Origin: Taiwanofungus camphoratus | Taxonomy: Eukaryota; Basidiomycota; Agaricomycetes; Polyporales; Taiwanofungaceae | Reading direction: 5' to 3' | DNA: 64,000 bases | NCBI GenBank assembly: GCA_003999685.1 | Contig: CP021222.1 | Location: 1,178,001 to 1,242,000, forward strand | Part shown: positions 56,601-64,000 of the stretch, one piece after another | Numbering within the stretch: position 1 is the stretch's first letter | How the letters are laid out: every line of letters starts with the position of its first letter | Notes under the pieces: generated by a model | Database searches by the model: none | Seen by the model: the letters and a program-made list of their open reading frames with translations, nothing else | What the model was told of the DNA's origin: nothing | Translations under genes and position numbers: made by a program

Positions 56601-58065
56601 CCTGACGGTCCTCGAGCACGATATGCCCTGGACGGAGCTCGCTGCGTTCTTCAACAGCACCCCTCGACGTCTTCTCATCCACGAGCAGCAGAAAGAACGT
56701 GGAGAAGGCGTTGTGCTGTTGACGAGCGGCTGCGCGCCGTTGCCGGAGGATTGGTGTCTGCGGGGTCTGGGCTGGGGCGGCAAGAAGGTGTTCGAGCGCG
56801 GGTTCTGGGGCAAGGACCCGAGCATCGGGACATCCGGTGAAGAGCACAACGTGGAGGTGGAGGTGCTTGATAGAGCGGAGAGCCTCACCGAGACGGCTGA
56901 TGGGATCATCGAGGAGGGGGACGATGACGAGCGAGGGCAGACCGACGCGCGCCAGAACGATCTGGTCAAGCGCTGGGTGCGGATAACGCGTGCGGGACTG
57001 AAGGTCGCGAAATATGTCGACGGTTTCAGCTATGTCCCCGTGACAAGTACGGAGGGGAGGGGACAGTTCAAAGTGGACGCCGTCCTCGCCCAGAAGGTTG
57101 AGAGGTGGAAGGAGGAAGAGAGGCTCGCGCGCGAGGCAGAGGAGCAGAGATTGCGACGCAAGCGGTGGGACGATGATTCGATGGACATTGATGATGATGA
57201 TGATGAGGGTGTCGCGATGGAAGAGTCCTCTGATGACAGCGAAGATGACGTCGAGGATTCGGACGAGGTCAAGGCGCTTAAGGTCCGTGCCCATCTTGGA
57301 TATGATGGCAGGTGTGCTGACTGATGTGTGCACAGGCTCGGCGCCGGTACCTGCAAAGCCTGCTGCAGACTTCTCAACGCGGCGGAATCCCACCAACAGT
57401 GCCTCGACGCCGTCCTCGAGCTCCTGCCACCCGGAAGCCGACACGCACGCGACAGTCGCTGCATGTCGTCCCGGGCTATACCATACTTGTCGTTGATACC
57501 AACATCTTACTTTCCTCTCTCCCCATGTTCTCCGCCCTCGTCGAGAGCTCGCAGTGGACCGTCGTTGTGCCCCTCCCCGTCATCATGGAACTGGACGGAC
57601 TGGCAACGAACGCTTCGCCGTTGGGAGAAGCGGCCTCTGCTGCCTTGTCGTACATCACCGCGCACCTCCGGTCGCACTCGATCTCACTCAAGGTGCAGAC
57701 CTCGAAGGGCAACTACCTCAGCACGCTCAGCGTGCGCACGGAACTCATCGACTTTGCGGTGGACGAGTCCTGGGAGCGCAACATGGACGACCTGATTCTG
57801 CGCGCTGCGATCTGGCAAGACGAGCACTGGGTCGACAGGTCCGCGATGCTGAAGCCGGGCGATGCTGGCCATGATACAGCCGGGGCTGCAAAGGTGGTAC
57901 TGCTCAGCTTCGACCGCATGCGTGAGTGTCATTCTACTGCGATCTTGGTGTGGATTGTAGCTGATGATGTTCTGTCCGATGATAGTGCGGTTGAAGGCCC
58001 GCTCGCGACAGCTCAGTGCTGCGAACGAGCAGGATCTCGCGTCCATCCTTGCCCCCAGGAGATAG
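53616..58065 (+). CDS. EST1/SMG6-type protein: 14-3-3-like/TPR domain plus C-terminal PIN nuclease domain
   Basis: Homologue of EST1A/SMG6, the endonuclease of nonsense-mediated decay that also relates to telomerase-associated Est1. The ATG at 53616 opens KGKEREHAQPTDIAERFVAL. An intron (about 53732-53799) continues in frame into a long Pro/Ser/Thr-rich region. The EST1 core follows: SMQLKKLYRAISALEAKILG, LRNIPAKYNLIIRLWTHAFH, DFIYYAYVFYTGLLEERNLV and WVEALGDLARYRMA. Next is the hallmark WYASGLAGTPGAGKLHHHLG and the DNA/RNA-binding part (ITILLTFLATVLKD, LPEDWCLRGLGW). An acidic linker (DDDDEGVAMEESSDDSEDD) precedes the PIN domain: YTILVVDTNILLSSLPMF, VVPLPVIMELDGLA, ERNMDDLILRAA and VVLLSFDRMLRLKARSRQ. 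Acidic catalytic positions are present in all four PIN motifs. TAG is at 58063. Length of about 1,260 aa fits SMG6. Confidence 0.9.
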
Positions 58066-59432
58066 CGCACAGCTTGCGGGACCCGCTTTTCCCGGTGCTC
58101 ATGCGCGCGCCCTCCGTGGTGTGTCCGTCGTGATGTGGGTGACGAGCGCGCACTGGCTTGTTGGCCCCGCACGTTGCCCCTGTTCTTGGCCAGTGGAGAT
58201 TTACGTCGCATCAGCGTTCCATTCAGTCACAGGCCTTATCACCGGCGAGCCGACGTGTGCGTAGTTTGGGACGCTCAGTGGGGGCATCGCGGCTGGCGGG
58301 GCGCGAGAGACACGCCTGGCGGAGGAAGAACGTGGATATTTGCAGTCTTATTTATTCCGAACTAGCTCGGGCGTTCGTCGCCTCGTCCGTACTGTACGCA
58401 TACCCATCATCACTTTAGCTTGTAACAGCGTTTGTATCGACCATCATTTGCATCGCAACCATTTTGACACTTGACTGATGTGCGGCGGGAAAGCTCGCAG
58501 GGGTCTTGTGGCGGACATGATCGTGTGAAGCCGTCTTTGATGTTTTATAACAGGATTGTGTCGCGCTGTGCGCACGCAGCTCAGGGCGGGATGTCAATGC
58601 ATCGCGTTGGTAAAGTGCGCGACGGCTAGCGCCTGAGCAACGGCGAATACTAACGTATTTCCGCTGCTTGGCAGAACACAAAAGATGATGGTCCGGGACC
58701 CTGTACTCAAAACAGGAGAGGAGCGGACTCGGGGCGGCTGAGACATACCGTCAGGCCTGGGGAAAGAGGCAGCAGCCATATAGACATGTGAGAATATCTG
58801 ACGATTCTTGGAGTCGAAGGTGGATGGTACCTACGCTCTCCCTGTGATTCGATTCATTCTTGTCGAACCGTTGTCGTGCACATTAGACACCGCTGTTCGC
58901 GGTACTTGGTTAGTCATGGAGCGTGATCAAAGACAATAGCGAGAGAATAACCAATGGACAGACATTCAAAAGTTGTCCCGAGGTTTGCATTCAGTATTGC
59001 TGTAAACCAGCCGTAATGCTGGCCCGTCTGTGAACTTTGTACAGCGGAGATGACCATAACGGCCCTGACAGACGAACAGCAGACCGATGGCTGAAGAATG
59101 CAGCAGCCGATCAAGGGGCAGCGTGCATTTCTCCGGTGGCTGTCGACAAGTCCCGCGTTCCGATCCTCGATCGCGACACGCGACATCGAGATACGCTCGC
59201 TCACTGCTGAGGCGCCAGCCACGACCGTGCAACTCGGAACATGACGCTCAATGATACAACGGCCGAGTAGTTGCATTTCTCAGTCGGGGAATCAGCGCTC
59301 AGCCCTACTGCTGTCGCTCGGCGCGCGCTCTGGCATCTGGCCTATAAAGCGGCGAGCAGTGGCCCCTGACAGTGCAGGCCCACTCTCCTGCCCAGCCTGG
59401 CCCACCACACTCGCACCAGACCCACGTTCACG
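58066..59432. other. Intergenic, EST1/SMG6 to small membrane ORF
   Basis: About 1.37 kb. Frames here (for example 58415-58681 minus and 58914-59276 minus) lack motifs. The right end holds a TATA box for the following small ORF. Confidence 0.4.
59343..59348 (+). promoter_or_regulatory. TATA box of the small membrane-protein ORF
   Basis: TATAAA in GGCCTATAAAGCGG, 85-90 bp upstream of the ATG at 59433, followed by a C/A-rich leader typical of fungal 5' UTRs. Confidence 0.5.
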
Positions 59433-59708
59433 ATGCGCTCTCAGATCAAGCTCTACGAGCACCCAGACTTCAGCGTGGACAAGGCGGACCTGTCCCTGCT
59501 CTCCACCATCTGCTGCGTCCTCGGACTGGCAGTCGCCGGCGCCGCGTTCGTCCTGGCAATGTCCTGCCTGTTGTTTTGGGACGAATGCTGGTCTTGCAAG
59601 TGCTGCCTTTCCCCCACTGGTGTCCGCGCACTGATCCCTCCGACAGCGCACACCTTCATGACCCAACGACCGCAATACATGCCCGTGCGGCGGTTTCTAA
59701 GCAGATAA
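59433..59708 (+). CDS. Small Cys-rich single-pass membrane protein (91 aa), unidentified
   Basis: I do not recognise a family. The frame is a single exon of 91 codons with a canonical TATA box and a C-rich leader upstream. The N-terminus MRSQIKLYEHPDFSVDKADL is hydrophilic. A strongly hydrophobic helix follows (about residues 21-49), containing LSTICCVLGLAVAGAAFVLA. Immediately after it is a Cys/Trp patch, FWDECWSCKCCLSPTG, which could be a palmitoylation or metal-binding site. The tail (TQRPQYMPVRRFLSR) is basic. Membrane topology with the basic tail in the cytosol is plausible. No homologue comes to mind, so it might be a chance frame. Confidence 0.5.
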   Translation: MRSQIKLYEHPDFSVDKADLSLLSTICCVLGLAVAGAAFVLAMSCLLFWDECWSCKCCLSPTGVRALIPPTAHTFMTQRPQYMPVRRFLSR

Positions 59709-62700
59709 ACTACTCGTCCTCACTGAAGAGTGTGTCCATTTACCTCCCCCGAATTCTCGCGTATTAACTACGGGCGCAGAATATTGTCTCGATAGCATGT
59801 TGTATCCATAGGCTTGTGCAGATCTATCTCGTGCCCGTCGCATCGGAGCGCTGAGCGTCACTGGCGCACTGGACAGCCTGCAGCAGATGATATCTCCTGG
59901 AGGCGTCCGGGGATCCCGGGGCAGAGGAACAGAAGAGCTCGTTCGGGAACCGTTTCAGGACGCGCGTTTGATAACAGCTACTCCATCAGTGTGCTGTAGT
60001 CCTCACGACGATCAGCGATCTCATTGCATCGTTGACTCCAATTCATCTCCATTCGTGCCTCATACGTAGCCTTCGGAATAGTGCGTAATGTCACAGCGCA
60101 CTTGTCTGTCACCTTCCATTTCCGATGCTCAGAAATAAGAGTGCATGTCCACAGATTGGGAAAAAACAGATTTGTGCTTCTGCCCCAAGTTGCTCATTTG
60201 GGATGCATGTGCGGGAGGAGCCTGCGTGGTAGAAGCCCAAAAACAGCGACGGTCAACGCGATTATACTCCCCAAGATTCTGATGGGAAATCATATCCCCA
60301 AGTTGAGCATCGACGTAACATAGAGGGTTTAGTGCAGGACGAAATCAGTTAGTAACTTTGGCATACAAGCGGGCTGATCCACTTGGGCTGACGATCGGTG
60401 GCTCGAGCCTGAAGGACAGAAAACGACAATCGCAGGCTATTCCCGCGCGCCCTGCGGGAAGGATCAGGCCTCGGGCGCCGGACTTCTGTGCCCGCTGCAG
60501 AGGGACATGCACCGAGACAGCGCGCCGAGCGTTCGCACGTCGATGACGGCATCCGGGTCGGCACGCCACAGGGTACGGCAGAGCATTCGGGGTTGCCATA
60601 CTCCAGCCGTACTCCCCGCAACAGCACTGCACTGCACACACTGAGCAGTCTCAGCCGAATCAAGCGTCTGCTGCCGTCTCACACAAGTCCGTGCCCGCGT
60701 GCTTCGGGCCCGACCTGCACGGCGGAATCTGGACAGCATTCGTCGCTTCCAGCTCTCCAGACAAACCCTACCAGCCTCGAGGGGCGCAGAGTTTGCATCA
60801 CAGGCATCAGCGTCCTGATACAGCTGCGGGGAACGCGCCGCCATGCGAGAGCGGAGGTATGGCGGCGCAGATCAGCGGGCGGGCTAGAGAGACGTCATCG
60901 ACGCGCGCTCCTGGTCAAGGTGGACTCCTAGATCCGTGCTATCGGGATTCCTAATACTTTCCCTTCCTCCTTTTTACGATCTCAGGACTCCCCGGGCTTG
61001 AGAAACGTTCCTAAGGCGCTCAGAGCGCTTCCCGTCACCCTGTGGCACTGGCCATCGATTTTTGGTCTTTATCCCGTGGGTGGAGGAGCCAGTGGCTGAC
61101 GTGACCGACATCGACGCAACGACGTTATCAGAGGAGACAGCGAGTATGGGAGCGTGATGTGTATGCGTGGGGAATCACACCCACCTTGAGAAGACTCATC
61201 ATGTAGTTTCTAACGTCGACCGGTGGCCTCGACGCTTCTGTCTCGACCCAGGAGATGACCGATGCGAACAAAGTGATGCTATACATACTCATCGGGCTAG
61301 GACTCGAAGCAAAACAAAACGAGTCCCGGCTTCTCGTAATCTGTGGCGGAATCTCATACCTAATGGTGAACCTCATCCCGTGCTGCATACATACTGCGCA
61401 GTCGAAAAGTAGCAGTCTCTTACGGCACAGAGTATGGCAAGTATCCACGATCATAGGCGCTTTTAATAGACCGCAGAGCCGACGTTCGATCAAAGGAATG
61501 ATTTGGACTCTCATAGTGATAGCAGATGTTGAGTAAACGGAGCTGGCAGCTGAGTGGACTGGCAAGGCCGTAACCGTCGGAGCCGAGCCTTCCGGATCTA
61601 TGATACTGCAAGACCATGGCTTGCAACACCCGGTATAAAGGTTTCTTGCAGGTGCTATACGGCGGAGGCTCAAGGTCGGATCGACGAGCGTGAAAGCGAT
61701 GTTTGTACCTGCCACGCCGTTGGAAGAGCATCCTTGAGATTCGACGAAAAGCTCGTGATCGACCCCCCGCGAGTCCGCGAGGCTGCAGATGGAACCTCGA
61801 GAGCCAAAGTCAGTTCCAGCAACCATGAACGCCAAAAGCAGGGGCTAGCTCGTCTGGTCTACCTTCACTGCGAGCAGGCGCTTGCCATAATAGTCGAGGA
61901 AGCCCGTGCTTGGCCGTTGACCGTAGGCATCTGTGATGGATCGAGTTTGACCGATTAGCGTCCGGATTTGCTAGTTCCTGGTGTATGAGATCTTCATAAA
62001 CGACTATGATATCCCGATGGGATATGACCTGTCCAAGATGTGAGTCTGACCTGTGAGCAACCAACGCAGATGATGTTAGTTGTCCATTGTATGGAAAGAC
62101 ATTATTCTCGAGTCCATCTGAGCACCGAACTGTCGTATGTGTCGTGCGGCGCATTTCCGTGATGCAAACAAGCACCGGTCGTTTGCAAAATCTGACGCTG
62201 ACTTGGTGGATGCTAGATTCTTGTCTCAGAGAAAATGGACGGCTGTAATTTCGTGAGGGATTTTGTTACATAAATATTACTACTCACGGATGGTGATGTC
62301 AGACTGGACACACTGACTCACACATGTACGAGGAACATAATGCGAGTTGCAATGCGCTGTAATGGAAAACAGGACTGTGAAGCGAGTGTGCTGTCCAGAA
62401 CATTCTTAGCATGATGTTTTCAAAACTTGTCCCAATCTCAACAGTAGCAATGCGCAATGATAAAGCCTTTGAAGAGGTGACTTTGAGCTCAGAAGGGTCT
62501 CAAGGACATACGTAATAAAAACCAAGGGTATATGAAGGACATTAGAACAGCTTGAACTGGTGGCCCATCGGGCTCGTAGCAGACAAGCAACTAGCGCTCC
62601 ATCATGTACAGGCATTCCAGCATGACAGCCCAGCTAGCAGTTTAGCTAATCTTTATTTATTTGAGACACACCCAAAGATCCACGATTTGGTCTAAATTAC

Positions 62701-62756
62701 ATGCGAATGTAGTCCTTTTACAAGCTGCTTGACAACTTCTCTATCCTGTGCTATAT
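59709..62756. other. 3-kb gene-poor stretch
   Basis: No recognisable gene. Open frames of 120-235 codons overlap on opposite strands at 60464-60931 and 61128-61958. The longest is 61128-61835 minus, 235 codons. None has a known motif, signal peptide or clear promoter. It may hold lineage-specific genes, non-coding RNA or old decayed elements. Confidence 0.4.
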
Positions 62757-63450
62757 CTACTCGAAGATCCATTGAGCGAGGTCGTGGTTGTACTGGACAG
62801 TACCCTCGGGGAACCAGCTGCAAGGAGAACCTTAGTCACAAAACTGACGGGAGAAAAGTGGGCCTGGACTGACAGCTTGATCTCCTTCTCAGCATTCTCG
62901 ACCGAGTCGGAGCCGTGGCAGATGTTACGCCCAACAGCCAACGCAAAATCGCCACGGATCGTACCTGCACTCGCCATGCCGGATAAGTTTATATCATAAA
63001 TATGAGGCAGGTTCACTGACCGGGGGAGGAGGCAAGGGGATTCGTCGCGCCAAGCATGGCACGGCCAGTCTTGACCGCATCCAAGCCCTGCCAGACCATA
63101 GCGACAACAGGGCCAGAGGCCATGTACTTGATCAAGCCGGGGAAGAAGGGCTTGCCCTTGAGATCAGCGTAGTCTGCAGAAAGTAAATGCCGATCAACAT
63201 CTCATCGAAGACGAATTGGATTGATCGGAAAGGAACATACGTTTCTCAAGGTGCTCAGGGGTGGCATGCACGAGCTTGAGAGCGACCAGCTTGAAGCCAC
63301 GCTGCTCGAATCGGCCAATGATGTTGCCAACGAGGCCCCGCTGGACGCCGTCGGGCTGTACGTTGACGAAGGTGTAAGTGAATATACACCTTTCAGAAGT
63401 GAAGATGACTGCACCTTAACCATAATGTAGGTACGCTCGTTGACAGACAT
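62757..63450 (-). CDS. YNK1: Nucleoside diphosphate kinase
   Basis: Transfers the gamma phosphate of ATP to other nucleoside diphosphates through a phospho-histidine. The ATG at 63450 starts [12 protein letters not shown]. The first intron (63414 down to about 63365) rejoins to [20 protein letters not shown], restoring the family's [11 protein letters not shown] motif. Next come [37 protein letters not shown] and [20 protein letters not shown], followed by an intron and [20 protein letters not shown]. The active-site His lies in NICHGSDS. The last intron precedes [19 protein letters not shown], stop at 62757. The spliced protein of about 151 aa matches the family length exactly. A TATA box lies upstream. 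It is divergent from QCR7 with 237 bp between start codons. Confidence 0.95.
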
Positions 63451-63687
63451 GTTAGATGTTGGGACGGGGTGAACCTAAGGAAGAGGAAGAGATGAAAAGA
63501 TGGATAAACGAAATCCGTTTGCAGAACGTGTTTTATAGCAGTCGCGATCTTCGTGAAGTTAATCACTTCCACATCGGGAAATCCGAGCCTGCCACAGAAG
63601 CCAAATAGGCAAAAATAAGGTCGGGCAATTTCGTCAGGCAGTGAGCAGCTCGGAGACGGCAAATACAGAGTTCGACACGACTTCGAT
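63451..63687. promoter_or_regulatory. Divergent promoter, NDK / QCR7
   Basis: 237 bp between two divergent start codons. It contains a TATA box in NDK orientation (63531-63537). No clear TATA box for QCR7 was seen. Confidence 0.6.
63531..63537 (-). promoter_or_regulatory. TATA box of the NDK gene
   Basis: TATAAAA on the minus strand (TTTTATA on plus), about 81 bp upstream of the NDK start codon. Confidence 0.5.
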
Positions 63688-64000
63688 ATGGTGCTCCCTC
63701 CCCTTGGTTTTTCTCTTGCACCCGCCATCCGTAAATCCAGGACATTGTACAGGTGGATCAAGCCTGTAGCTGACTGGTACGCCGACGCGGCTGGATACAG
63801 GAAAGTGGGCTACAAATACGATGACCTTCGTGCGTACTTTTCCAGCCACTTGTAGATGTTCCTAGAAAATCTAACTGTATGTTCGTATGTAGTCGTCGAG
63901 GAGCGACCTGATGTCCAGAGGGTGAGTCCATACATATCCTAACATGGTCATCGTATTTGACACGGTTGTGACAGGCTCTGGCGCGTCTGACTCCTCGCGA
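63688..64000 (+). CDS. QCR7: Cytochrome bc1 complex subunit 7 (QCR7, 14 kDa), cut by window edge
   Basis: Small matrix-side subunit of mitochondrial ubiquinol-cytochrome c reductase (complex III). The ATG at 63688 starts MVLPPLGFSLAPAIRKSRTL, matching the family N-terminus. Next come YRWIKPVADWYADAAGYRKV and GYKYDDL. Exon 1 ends at 63829, exon 2 is 63893-63921 (LVEERPDVQR) and exon 3 starts at 63975 with ALARLTPR, where the window ends. Both introns fit in phase. About half of the expected 120-130 residues are in the window. Confidence 0.93.

Noticed and set aside
56518-57444. 308-codon minus-strand frame
   Set aside because: Antisense of the EST1/SMG6 coding exon, which has clear family motifs on the plus strand.

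Overview
The window is nuclear DNA of a filamentous basidiomycete, most likely an Agaricomycete. The genes are protein-coding, packed on both strands, and cut by many short introns (mostly about 45-75 nt, GT..AG). The recognisable products are fungal: a mitochondrial D-lactate dehydrogenase, Bmt2, Tel2, TRAPPC13, a GH63 glucosidase, SulP, TACO1, an EST1/SMG6 protein, NDK and QCR7. I saw no tRNA, rRNA, CRISPR or bacterial feature. Gene coordinates run from start codon to stop codon and include introns. Splice sites were read by eye.

Layout. 1-17 kb: the 3' part of a cytochrome P450, TRAPPC13, D-lactate dehydrogenase, then BMT2 (minus) and TEL2 (plus) sharing a 192-bp divergent promoter. These are followed by an isoprenylcysteine methyltransferase, a retroposed element with a poly(A) tail and 14-bp target-site duplications, and a conserved membrane protein. 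17-21 kb: a 5'-nucleotidase-type metallophosphatase, then an AT-rich stretch holding two DNA-transposon relics: a 387-bp MITE and a 719-bp hAT remnant. 21-29 kb: an MFS transporter, an unidentified 424-codon ORF and the ER glucosidase I gene.

29.8-46.7 kb: three NYN-domain ribonuclease-like genes, each with a C-terminal OST-HTH/LOTUS-like winged helix (two copies in the first gene). Between them lie TACO1, a SulP transporter and a STRAP-like WD40 gene with a probable 6-nt microexon. The space between the second and third NYN genes holds a nearly identical inverted repeat of about 330 bp plus a decayed third copy. 47-50 kb: an NTF2-like gene and a broken alpha/beta-hydrolase. 51-58 kb: a mitochondrial SDR and an EST1/SMG6-type gene with a C-terminal PIN domain. 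58-64 kb: a gene-poor stretch with one small membrane-protein ORF, then NDK (minus) and QCR7 (plus, cut by the window edge) in divergent orientation.

How they fit together: most genes are unrelated housekeeping neighbours, as is normal in fungi. The one real cluster is the NYN/OST-HTH trio, a local family expansion of predicted RNA-cleaving proteins in repeat-rich DNA. It is the best candidate for an undescribed system, although its role cannot be read from sequence alone.
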